From Opitutaceae bacterium (GTDB lineage Bacteria; Verrucomicrobiota; Verrucomicrobiia; Opitutales; Opitutaceae), in NCBI GenBank assembly GCA_025352845.1, contig JANXSC010000358.1:1-13078 (forward strand): 13,078 bases of DNA. The letters run 5' to 3'. Below the pieces are notes generated by a model. That model worked only from the letters and a program-made list of their open reading frames with translations. It did not search any database and had not been told where the DNA came from. The translations under genes were made by a program, and so were the position numbers. Positions 1 to 6,758 of this stretch are shown piece by piece; position 1 is the stretch's first letter; each line of letters begins with the position of its first letter.

Positions 1-10
1 CCGCCCTTTC
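1..10. repeat. Truncated right arm of a REP-like palindrome
   Basis: The first ten bases of the window, CCGCCCTTTC, are identical to 2048-2057, the right arm and flank of the complete REP-like palindrome that follows the first hydrolase gene. The window therefore probably opens inside another copy, which would pair with the copy at 56-78 as 2032-2054 pairs with 2078-2100. Ten bases are little evidence, so this rests mainly on the parallel arrangement. Confidence 0.4.
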
Positions 11-55
11 CGTTCCCACGTTTCCGCGTCTACCCAAACGCACCCCGCACAAGCC

Positions 56-78
56 AGGGCGGGTCAAAGACCCGCCCT
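56..78. repeat. REP-like palindrome just upstream of the first hydrolase start
   Basis: This is a perfect inverted repeat: arm AGGGCGGGTC (56-65), loop AAA (66-68), arm GACCCGCCCT (69-78). The same 23 bases recur at 2078-2100, and a one-mismatch relative lies at 2032-2054. The right arm ends 12 nt before the ATG at 91, so the stem covers the region where a ribosome binding site would lie. There is no T-tract, so it is not a convincing intrinsic terminator. It looks like a dispersed extragenic palindrome (REP); a role in translation is possible but untested. Confidence 0.85.
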
Positions 79-90
79 GCTCTTTTTCCC

Positions 91-2025
91 ATGCGCCCCA
101 TCACTCTCGCCCTTGCCGCCGTCGCGTTTTCATCGCTCGCATTCGCCCAGACGCCGCCCGCGCCACCGAAGAAAATCCCCGCGCCCGGCATCACGCTAAC
201 CGACGCAGAACGCGTGGAGCTCGCCACCGGCGCAGCGGCGTTGCGGCGCGACATCGATATGCTCGCGCGCGAACTCGCCGGTGACGCAAAGCTTGCCGCG
301 CTGCTGCCCGATGTGGAGATTTTCCACAAGGCCGTCGCGTGGACGCTCGCCGACGACACGTTTTATTCCGCGAAGGAAATCTCCTACGCCCGCACCCTGC
401 TCGCCAAGGGCGGCGAGCGCGTCGCCCAGCTCCGCACGAAACAGACGCCGTGGCTGGAGGCCCGCGGCCTTATCCTCCGCGGCCACCGTTCCAAGCTCGA
501 CAGCTCCGTGCAGCCCTACGGGCTCGTCGTCCCTACCGAACTCGATCTCGCGAAGCCCACGCCCGCGATGGTCTGGCTCCTCGGCCGCGGCGAGAAGCGC
601 ACGGAGCTCGCCTTCCTCGCCGAGCGCGAGGCCGGCCCGCCGCAGCTTACCCCGAAGGGCGTCATCACGATTGTGCCCTACGGCCGGTTCTGCAACGCGA
701 CGAAGTTTGCCGGCGAGGTCGATGTGTTCGAGGCGCTCGCGGCGGTGCGCGCCCAGTATCGCATCGACGCGCAGCGCCTCGCCGTCGCCGGATTCTCGAT
801 GGGCGGCGGCAGTGCGTGGCACCTCGCCACGCATTTTCCCGGACTCTGGTGCGCCGCGTCGCCCGGCGCGGGCTTCGCCGAGACGCCCATTTTCACCAAG
901 GCCGGCGCGCCCGGCAAGGAAGTGCGCCCCGTGTGGGAGCAGCTCCTCTGGCGCCAATACGAGGGCACCGGCATCTCCGGCAATCTCTTCAACGTCCCCA
1001 CCCTCGCCTACGCCGGCGAAATCGACGGCCAGAAGGAAGCCTCCGATCTCATGGAGGCCGCGATGGCGAAGGAGGGCTTGAAACTTGAGCGGTTCATCGG
1101 GCCCAAAACCGGCCACTCCTATCACGCCGAAACCAAGATCGAACTCACGAAGCGGTTCGAGGAACTGATCACGCGCGGTCGCGATCTGAATCCGCGCGAA
1201 ATCTGGTTTCAGACCTACACGCTGCGCTACCCGGAGTCCGCGTGGGTGCGCATCGAAGGCGTCAGTCGCAGCTGGGAGTTCACCGAAGTGCGCGCGACCC
1301 AACATGACAATCTGATGATCGATGTGCGCACGAAGAACGTGGAGGCCATTTCGTTTCCCGGCGTCAACGCCACGACCGTCGTGCTCGATGGCGTGGAACT
1401 GCGCCCGGCCAACGGCGAACTGAATTTCCATCGGGAGAAAGACGCCTGGCGCGCCGGACCCGCGACCGGTTTGCGCAAATCCCCCGGTCTCACCGGCCCC
1501 GTCGACGACGCATTCATGGAGCCGTTTCTCTTCGTGCGCCCGAGCGGCAAACCGCTTAACGCCGAGGTCGGCGCGTGGATCGAGAGCGAGCTCACCACGG
1601 CGTGCCGCCTGTGGCGCGATGTGTTCCGCGGCGAGGCCCCGGTGAAATCCGACCGCGCGCTCACCGAGGCCGACATCGCCAACCACAACCTCATCCTCTG
1701 GGGCGACCCTTCGTCCAACACCGTGCTCGCCAAAATTATCGCGCAACTCCCGATAAAGTGGGACGCCAAGGAACTCGCGTTCCGCGGCAAAACCTACGCC
1801 GCCACGAACCACGCGCCGATCCTGGTGTTTCCTAATCCGCTGAACCCCCGCCGCTACGTCGTGCTCAACAGCGGCCTCGATTTCCGGGCCGACGGCTACG
1901 GCAACAACGCCTTCCAAACCCCCAAACTCCCCGACTGGGCCATCGTCGATCTGCGCACGCCGCCCGGCCCGCGCTGGCCGGGAAAAATCGTGGATGCCGG
2001 CTTCTTCGACGAAAGCTGGAAGTGA
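91..2025 (+). CDS. Secreted alpha/beta hydrolase, prolyl-oligopeptidase (S9)-like (paralog A)
   Basis: This 644-residue exported protein begins with a short Sec signal peptide (hydrophobic about residues 4-18, likely cleavage after AFA near residue 19) and a proline-rich linker. A helical N-terminal part (about 40-125) precedes an alpha/beta hydrolase fold (about 130-360). The nucleophile elbow is GFSMGG with Ser236; likely partners are Asp312 in GEID and His342 in TGHSYH. These motifs fit a serine hydrolase or peptidase of the S9-like superfamily; the substrate cannot be read from sequence. The C-terminal part (about 370-644) is conserved in the paralog at 3895-6003, including MEPFLFVRP, LILWGD and LNSGLDFR, so it belongs to the family architecture. 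The ATG at 91 is chosen because it opens the signal peptide and lies 12 nt after a REP-like palindrome; no Shine-Dalgarno sequence is visible. A long opposite-strand frame here is a GC-rich shadow. Confidence 0.9.
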   Translation: MRPITLALAAVAFSSLAFAQTPPAPPKKIPAPGITLTDAERVELATGAAALRRDIDMLARELAGDAKLAALLPDVEIFHKAVAWTLADDTFYSAKEISYARTLLAKGGERVAQLRTKQTPWLEARGLILRGHRSKLDSSVQPYGLVVPTELDLAKPTPAMVWLLGRGEKRTELAFLAEREAGPPQLTPKGVITIVPYGRFCNATKFAGEVDVFEALAAVRAQYRIDAQRLAVAGFSMGGGSAWHLATHFPGLWCAASPGAGFAETPIFTKAGAPGKEVRPVWEQLLWRQYEGTGISGNLFNVPTLAYAGEIDGQKEASDLMEAAMAKEGLKLERFIGPKTGHSYHAETKIELTKRFEELITRGRDLNPREIWFQTYTLRYPESAWVRIEGVSRSWEFTEVRATQHDNLMIDVRTKNVEAISFPGVNATTVVLDGVELRPANGELNFHREKDAWRAGPATGLRKSPGLTGPVDDAFMEPFLFVRPSGKPLNAEVGAWIESELTTACRLWRDVFRGEAPVKSDRALTEADIANHNLILWGDPSSNTVLAKIIAQLPIKWDAKELAFRGKTYAATNHAPILVFPNPLNPRRYVVLNSGLDFRADGYGNNAFQTPKLPDWAIVDLRTPPGPRWPGKIVDAGFFDESWK

Positions 2026-2031
2026 AGAAGT

Positions 2032-2054
2032 AGGGCGGGTCTCTGCCCCGCCCT
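2032..2054. repeat. REP-like palindrome downstream of the first hydrolase
   Basis: Arms AGGGCGGGTC (2032-2041) and GCCCCGCCCT (2045-2054) flank TCT and pair with a single mismatch (2040 against 2046). It belongs to the same family as 56-78 and 2078-2100. It starts 6 nt after the hydrolase stop codon and could stabilise the mRNA 3' end. It is not followed by a T-run, so Rho-independent termination is not supported. With 2078-2100 it forms a closely spaced pair separated by 23 nt. Confidence 0.8.
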
Positions 2055-2077
2055 TTCATCACGCGAGAAAATGTTCG

Positions 2078-2100
2078 AGGGCGGGTCAAAGACCCGCCCT
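2078..2100. repeat. REP-like palindrome just upstream of the NHL gene start
   Basis: This is an exact 23-base copy of 56-78: arm AGGGCGGGTC (2078-2087), loop AAA, arm GACCCGCCCT (2091-2100). It ends 9 nt before the ATG at 2110, the same placement as the copy before the first hydrolase. An upstream in-frame ATG at 2071 would place this palindrome inside the coding region and ahead of the signal peptide, so it was not used as the start. Confidence 0.85.
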
Positions 2101-2109
2101 ACTTCCGTC

Positions 2110-3183
2110 ATGCGCCCCACTTCGTTCCTTCTCGTGCTGCTCGCTTCCGCCCACCTCGTGTCCGCCGCGACGATTTCGACCGTCGCCGGCACCGGCACGC
2201 AGGGCTTCTCCGGTGACGGCGGCCCCGCGACCGCGGCGGAGCTGAACAATCCCTTCGGGGTCGTCCGCGGGCCCGATGGCGCGCTGTGGTTTTGCGAATA
2301 TGGCGGCCAGCGCGTGCGAAAGATCACGGCCGACGGAAAGATCTCCACCATGGCCGGCACCGGGGCCAAGGGCCACACGGGCGATGGCGGTCCGGCGCTC
2401 ACGGCGACCTTCAACCTCCCGCACGAGATCCGTTTCGATCGCGCGGGGAATCTTTTCATTGTCGACATGATGAACCACGCCGTGCGCCGCGTGGACGCCA
2501 AGACTCGGATCATAACCACCATCGCCGGCACCGGTAAGCCCGACTACGCGGGCGACGGCGGCCCCGCCGCGCAAGCGCAGCTCAACCAGCCGCACAGCAT
2601 CCAATTCAACCCCGCCGGCGATCTCTTCATCTGCGACATCCGCAACAACGTCATCCGACGCGTAGACATGAAGACCGGCGTAATCACGACTTTCGCCGGC
2701 ACGGGCAAACCCGGCGACACAGCCGACGGTGCGCCCATCGCGGGCACGCCGTTGCGCGGCCCGCGCTCGCTCGACTTCGATCGTGAGGGCAACCTCTGGC
2801 TCGCGACCCGCGAGGGAAACCAAGTCCTTCGGTTCGATCTGAAGGCGGGAAAAATTTTTCTTGTCGCCGGCACGGGCGCCAAGGGCTTCACCGGCGATGG
2901 CGGTCCGGCGGCACTGGCCACTTTCAACGGCCCCAAGGGCATCGCCCTGCACCCGACCAACGGCAACGCCTACATCGTCGACACCGAGAACCACGCCATC
3001 CGCATGATCGACCGGCGCACCGGTCGGATCGAACTCGTCGCCGGGACCGGCATCAAGGGCGACGGTCCGGAGGGCAACCCGGTCACATGCGCACTCGCCC
3101 GACCGCATGGGATTTTCGTCGAGGCCGATGGCCGGGTCTTCATCGGCGACAGCGAGACGCACCGCCTTCGGTTGGTGCAGTAG
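2110..3183 (+). CDS. Secreted six-bladed NHL-repeat beta-propeller protein
   Basis: This 357-residue protein starts with a Sec signal peptide (MRPTSFLLVLLASAHLVSA, cleavage near residue 19). From residue 22 to the last residue it consists of six tandem NHL-type repeats of 51-58 residues. Most open with a hydrophobic strand then AGTG, followed in repeats 1, 2, 3 and 5 by GDGGPA, then a 'DxxGNLFIVD' strand and an 'NHAVRRVD'-like strand. Repeats 4 and 6 are the most diverged (DGAP and EGNP). Six repeats imply one closed six-bladed propeller with almost nothing else attached. Such propellers serve as binding scaffolds or, in some families, as lyases or lactonases; no catalytic signature is evident, so a binding role outside the cytoplasm is the safest inference. 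It is 84 bp downstream of the hydrolase on the same strand, separated by two palindromes. The start at 2110 places the signal peptide at the N-terminus. Confidence 0.9.
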   Translation: MRPTSFLLVLLASAHLVSAATISTVAGTGTQGFSGDGGPATAAELNNPFGVVRGPDGALWFCEYGGQRVRKITADGKISTMAGTGAKGHTGDGGPALTATFNLPHEIRFDRAGNLFIVDMMNHAVRRVDAKTRIITTIAGTGKPDYAGDGGPAAQAQLNQPHSIQFNPAGDLFICDIRNNVIRRVDMKTGVITTFAGTGKPGDTADGAPIAGTPLRGPRSLDFDREGNLWLATREGNQVLRFDLKAGKIFLVAGTGAKGFTGDGGPAALATFNGPKGIALHPTNGNAYIVDTENHAIRMIDRRTGRIELVAGTGIKGDGPEGNPVTCALARPHGIFVEADGRVFIGDSETHRLRLVQ

Positions 3184-3402
3184 CTTCGTAGAAAAGCAAG
3201 TCGGGCCGAGCTTGTCCGGGGACGTTGCTTCCACCGGAGGTTATTTTCAGAAAAATAGGGATTGATGGGTGTTTTACCCCAAGAAGTCTTTACGTGCGCC
3301 TTCCAATCCTCCACATCGGTGGGCTCGATTTCCGAATTCACCGGTCCAATTTCGCCGTCAATGCTGCCCAGTCGTCTCCAAGACTCACTCTCCGAACACG
3401 CC
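3184..3402. other. Intergenic region between NHL and receiver genes
   Basis: This 219-bp non-coding stretch has lower GC than its surroundings. It contains GGGT-GTTTT-ACCC (3267-3279), a 4-bp stem too small to call a terminator with confidence. The frame of the downstream receiver stays open back to 3262 with possible starts at TTG 3262, ATG 3265 and ATG 3361. Third-position GC in that extension is much lower than in the genes, so I read it as untranslated leader. I see no convincing -35/-10 pair. Confidence 0.5.
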
Positions 3403-3780
3403 ATGATTGCTGGCGGGGCCATCGGCTTGGGACCTTCGCTGCTCGTGGTCGACAGCGACCGCGAAATGCGACGCACGCTCGTGAGCTATTTTGAGCAACG
3501 TGGTTTCCATGTCGCCGCGGCCGCCAGCCTCGTGACGGCCAAGCAAAGTTTCGCCACGAACAAAACGTGGGCCCTCGTCATCGCCGACTATCATCTGCCG
3601 GATGGCACGGGGCGCGATTTGGCGGCATGGGTGCGGGAGCGCTCGCCGGGGACACGGGTGTTGTTGATGTCGGGCAGCACGCACGTCTCGAGCCTCTGTG
3701 ACGGCGAGGATTTTTTCGCGAAGCCGTTCCGGCTGGAAAAACTCGAGGCCTACGTCGGTGCGGCGCTCCAGAGTGCCTGA
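3403..3780 (+). CDS. Single-domain response regulator (receiver domain only)
   Basis: With the ATG at 3403 this is a 125-residue CheY-like receiver with no output domain. The acidic pocket is DSD (Asp17, Asp19), the phospho-acceptor is Asp62 in VIADYHLPDGTG, the conserved Ser/Thr is Ser90 in LLMSGS, and the conserved Lys-Pro is Lys107 in FFAKPF. All key residues are present, so phosphorylation is expected. Without a DNA-binding or enzymatic domain it probably acts by protein-protein contact or as a phosphorelay intermediate in the cytoplasm. No histidine kinase lies next to it. In-frame starts at 3265 and 3361 would add 46 or 14 residues; 3403 is preferred because codon usage only becomes gene-like from about there and the receiver fold starts about 11 residues later. 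The next gene, a secreted hydrolase, starts 114 bp downstream on the same strand. Confidence 0.85.
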   Translation: MIAGGAIGLGPSLLVVDSDREMRRTLVSYFEQRGFHVAAAASLVTAKQSFATNKTWALVIADYHLPDGTGRDLAAWVRERSPGTRVLLMSGSTHVSSLCDGEDFFAKPFRLEKLEAYVGAALQSA

Positions 3781-3894
3781 ACGGGAACCGGCCGTGCGTG
3801 AAGTCGCGCGCGGTCGCCACGGCGGAGAGGATCGCAGCTCTGCGGCATTGCCAAGACGATGGTAACGGCGGAGTTTTCCGCACCCCGCCGCCGC

Positions 3895-6003
3895 ATGAAA
3901 TCCGTCCCCGCCGCTCTTCTTCGTCGCGTCTGCTTTGTCTTCGCCGCGCTGGCCGGCCTCGCGCCAGCAATCTCTGCGCAGCCACCGCCGCCACCCGCGA
4001 AACGCCTGCCACCCGCCGGCGTCGCGATTCCCGCCTCCGCGCGCGCTGAACTCACCGTCGGTGCCGCTGAGCTGCGTCGCGATCTCGATGCGCTCACGGC
4101 GGACCTCACCGCCGCGAAAAACGCCCGGCTCCTCGCGCTGCTGCCCGACGCGGAGATTCTCCACAAGGCCGTGGACTGGCCGCTGCGCTACGACGAATTC
4201 TTCGACGTGAAACAGGTCGAGTTCGCGCGCCGCCTCCTCACGCTCGGCCGCGAACGCGTCACGCAGTTGCGCGCGGGGACCGCAACTTGGACCGACGCCA
4301 CCGGCTGCATCATCCGCGGCTACCGTTCCAAGCTCGATAATTCAATCCAACCCTACGCGCTCGTCGTGCCGCCCGATTGGAAACGCGGCGCCGGCCCCGC
4401 ACGCCGGCTCGATGTCGTGCTCTCCGGCCGCAACGAGAAGCGCACCGAACTCGCCTTCATCGCCGAGCACGAAACGAAGCCCGGCGAGATCGTGCCCGAG
4501 GGCGGCATCGTGCTCCACGCCTACGGCCGGTTTTGCAACGCGACGAAATTCGCCGGCGAGGTCGATGTGATGGAGGCGCTGCAAGCCGTGCGTCGCGCCT
4601 ACAAAATCGATGCCGGTAAAATCGTCGTGCGCGGTTTCTCGATGGGCGGCGCGAGCACCTGGCACCTCGCGACCCACTTTCCCGATCTCTGGGCCGCCGC
4701 TTCGCCCGGCGCGGGCTTTGCCGAGACGGCCGTTTACAACAAGGCGCTCGCACTCGGAAAACCCGAGCGCATGCCATGGGAACAGAAGCTCTGGCGTTGG
4801 TATGACGCCACGGGCTACGCCGCCAATCTCCGCCACCTCCCGCTCATCGCCTACAGCGGCGAAATCGATCCGCAAAAACAGTCGGCCGACATCATGGAAA
4901 CCGCGATGGCCGGCGAAGGCCTGAAGCTCGAACGCATCATCGGCCCGCAAACCGCGCATAAATATCACCCCGAATCCAAGACCCAACTCGCCGCGCGCCT
5001 CGACGCCCTCACTGCGACCAGCCGGACGAAATGGCCCGACGAAGATCACTTCACCACCTACACGCTTCGCTACTCCAGCTCCGGCCGAATCAAAATCATG
5101 GAGCTGGAGCAATCGTGGGAGCGCGCCGACGTGCATATGAAGTTCACCGCGTCTGATCAACTCGTCGTCACCACGAAGAACGTCGGCGTTTTCAGCATCT
5201 CGCTCGATAGCGATAAAGCGACGGGGCTCGGCGTCACTGTCGACGGCCAGCCAGTGTCGCTCGGAAAAGTCGAACCCTACTACTGGCTCGTGAAGGAACG
5301 GGACGGCCGCTGGACCTACCGCGACAGCACCTACACCGATGCCCGCTGGCGCCAGCAGACGCGCAAGATGCCCGGCCTGAGTGGCCCGATTGACGATGCG
5401 TTCATGGAGCCGTTTCTCTTCGTGCGCCCGACCGGCCAGCCGCTGAATGCGAAAGTCGCCGCGTGGTCCGCCGCCGAACTCGCCCACGCGACCAAGATGT
5501 GGCGCGACATTTTCCGCGGCGATGCGCCGGTGAAGGACGACACCGCCGTGACCGACGACGACCTCGCCAACAAACACCTCGTCCTCTGGGGCGACGCCTC
5601 GTCCAACCGGCTCCTCGCCAAAATGCTCGCCGGCGGCAAACTCCCGCTCACGTGGGACGCGCAGGCGCTCACCTTCCGCGGAAAAAATTACGCCGCCGCC
5701 CACCATGCGCCCGTGCTCGTGTTTCCGAACCCGCTCAGCACGCAGCAGCGCTATGTCGTCCTGAACAGCGGCATCGATTTCCGCGACGAAGCCTACGGCA
5801 CCAACTCGCTCCAGACCCCCAAGCTCCCCGACTACGCCATCATGGATCTCCGCGAAGCCCCCGGCCCGCGCTGGCCCGGCAAGATCGTCGACGCCGGCTT
5901 CTTCGACGAGGCGTGGCAGGTTCCCCCGAGGGGCTTCACGTCCGTCCGCCCCCGCACCCTCGAACTCACTTCAACCGAAACCCCAGCGCCACCAACTCGC
6001 TGA
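3895..6003 (+). CDS. Secreted alpha/beta hydrolase, prolyl-oligopeptidase (S9)-like (paralog B)
   Basis: From the ATG at 3895 this is a 702-residue exported protein: basic n-region, hydrophobic core to about residue 26, cleavage near AISA-Q, then a proline-rich linker. The hydrolase core mirrors the protein at 91-2025: GRFCNATKFAGEVDV (211-225), nucleophile elbow GFSMGG with Ser249, probable Asp325 in GEID and His355 in TAHKYH. The C-terminal region is also shared (MEPFLFVRP, LVLWGD, LNSGIDFR, GKIVDAGFFDE). The two are paralogs, so this is probably a serine hydrolase or peptidase with a related but unidentified extracytoplasmic substrate. An in-frame ATG at 3859 would add 12 arginine-containing residues before the signal peptide and is less likely. 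Compared with paralog A it has a longer mid-region insert and 27 extra C-terminal residues (codons 5920-6000). Its last 38 bp overlap a convergent gene. Confidence 0.9.
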   Translation: MKSVPAALLRRVCFVFAALAGLAPAISAQPPPPPAKRLPPAGVAIPASARAELTVGAAELRRDLDALTADLTAAKNARLLALLPDAEILHKAVDWPLRYDEFFDVKQVEFARRLLTLGRERVTQLRAGTATWTDATGCIIRGYRSKLDNSIQPYALVVPPDWKRGAGPARRLDVVLSGRNEKRTELAFIAEHETKPGEIVPEGGIVLHAYGRFCNATKFAGEVDVMEALQAVRRAYKIDAGKIVVRGFSMGGASTWHLATHFPDLWAAASPGAGFAETAVYNKALALGKPERMPWEQKLWRWYDATGYAANLRHLPLIAYSGEIDPQKQSADIMETAMAGEGLKLERIIGPQTAHKYHPESKTQLAARLDALTATSRTKWPDEDHFTTYTLRYSSSGRIKIMELEQSWERADVHMKFTASDQLVVTTKNVGVFSISLDSDKATGLGVTVDGQPVSLGKVEPYYWLVKERDGRWTYRDSTYTDARWRQQTRKMPGLSGPIDDAFMEPFLFVRPTGQPLNAKVAAWSAAELAHATKMWRDIFRGDAPVKDDTAVTDDDLANKHLVLWGDASSNRLLAKMLAGGKLPLTWDAQALTFRGKNYAAAHHAPVLVFPNPLSTQQRYVVLNSGIDFRDEAYGTNSLQTPKLPDYAIMDLREAPGPRWPGKIVDAGFFDEAWQVPPRGFTSVRPRTLELTSTETPAPPTR

Positions 6004-6613
6004 GGTGAAACGGTGCGCTGGCGATGGTTTCGTCCAGTTTTTCCAACGCCGCAGATTGCGTCGGCACCTCGCAGAGCGCCGCGCCGTCGTCGCTGTCGTG
6101 CAGATGCAACGCCCAACCGGACGCCGGATCGGCGGTGAGCTGGAGGACGGAGCCGTGCAGGTAATTGCCCGGGATGCCGGGATTCGGGCCCGCACCCGGC
6201 ACGAGGAAGAGCGTGTGCACCGGATCGTGCGCGATCACGCCGTCGTGTTTGCGGTGGTGCGCGGGCCGGCTGGCGACGAGCAGGCGGAAGGTTTCGGCCT
6301 TGGCGTGGAGCGCGGGCGGCAGCGCGGCCACGTAGCGGCTGAAGATGCTGGCGTTGGACTCGAGCGCCGTCTCGTCGATCGTCCCCGCACGCAGGGCATC
6401 GAGATTGCTCGCGTGGAAACACGGCCGCATGGCCAGCGATCGCACGGTGACAAATCCCTCGTGGTGATCCGCGTGGGCGTAGATTTGGTGCGAGGCGCGC
6501 AGGCGACCGAGCGCGTCCTGATAAAGCGGCGTCCGGGGCACGGCACCGACCCGGCTGTGTTCGATTTGATCGAGGACTTTGTGATCGAACTCGGCGTGCG
6601 GATCGTGGGGCAT
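5966..6613 (-). CDS. Hypothetical protein, His-rich, unknown function
   Basis: I do not recognise this 215-residue protein. It is histidine-rich, with clusters near the N-terminus (HDPH, residues 3-6), at 42-51 (HQIYAHADHH) and at 119-133 (HH, KHD, HDPVH). No signal peptide or membrane segment is visible, so it is probably cytoplasmic. The mid-region (131-160) contains a hydrophobic strand and a Gly/Pro turn (PGAGPNPGIPGNYLHG), suggesting a compact globular fold; clustered His residues could bind metal, but no standard metal-enzyme motif is complete. The ATG at 6613 is chosen; in-frame ATG 6628 and GTG 6646 would add 5 or 11 arginine-rich residues and none has a clear ribosome binding site. 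It lies 145 bp downstream of the DUF1552 gene on the same strand and converges on paralog B with a 38-bp overlap. The composition argues for a real gene rather than a shadow. Confidence 0.7.
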   Translation of the reverse strand: MPHDPHAEFDHKVLDQIEHSRVGAVPRTPLYQDALGRLRASHQIYAHADHHEGFVTVRSLAMRPCFHASNLDALRAGTIDETALESNASIFSRYVAALPPALHAKAETFRLLVASRPAHHRKHDGVIAHDPVHTLFLVPGAGPNPGIPGNYLHGSVLQLTADPASGWALHLHDSDDGAALCEVPTQSAALEKLDETIASAPFHLSELVALGFRLK

Positions 6614-6704
6614 CGCGGCAGGAAACATTCGTCGCGCGGCGAACACGAGGTATTATCCACACACCCCTGTCGCCAGAGTTTTTGCACTCAGGCTCGTTGG
6701 TCGA

Positions 6705-6740
6705 AATTGTGGCAGTGGCGGGGTCGCCCGACCTACAATT
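6705..6740. repeat. Degenerate palindrome between the DUF1552 gene and the His-rich gene
   Basis: Outer arms AATTGT (6705-6710) and ACAATT (6735-6740) are perfect inverted repeats. Within them lies an inner palindrome GGTCG-CC-CGACC (6722-6733). Read on the minus strand the core shares GTAGG, CGGG and CCCGCC blocks with the REP-like elements at 56-78 and 2032-2054, so it may be a diverged relative. There is no T-tract downstream on the minus strand, so it is a weak candidate terminator for the DUF1552 transcript. Confidence 0.45.
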
Positions 6741-6758
6741 CCAGTGCATGACTCCGCC

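Noticed and set aside
196..1917. 573-residue open frame on the minus strand opposite the first hydrolase
   Set aside because: It is a shadow of a high-GC gene: repetitive Arg/Ala/Gly/Glu composition, no domain, and fully antisense to a gene with clear catalytic motifs. The similar frame at 4342-5706 opposite paralog B is rejected for the same reason.
2032..2054. Intrinsic terminator after the first hydrolase
   Set aside because: The stem is strong but no T-run follows, and the element belongs to a repeat family that also occurs just before start codons.
3221..3260. Promoter with TTGCTT (3225-3230) and TATTTT (3242-3247)
   Set aside because: The spacing of 11 bp is far from the usual 16-18 bp and no better -10 element is in register.
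3262..3402. Longer receiver protein starting at 3262, 3265 or 3361
   Set aside because: Third-position GC in this segment is well below that of the neighbouring genes and the added residues are not part of the receiver fold; kept only as an alternative.
3781..3894. Small hairpin CGCAG-CT-CTGCG (3833-3844) as terminator or regulatory element
   Set aside because: It is only a 5-bp stem with a 2-base loop and no T-run; such palindromes are common in GC-rich DNA.
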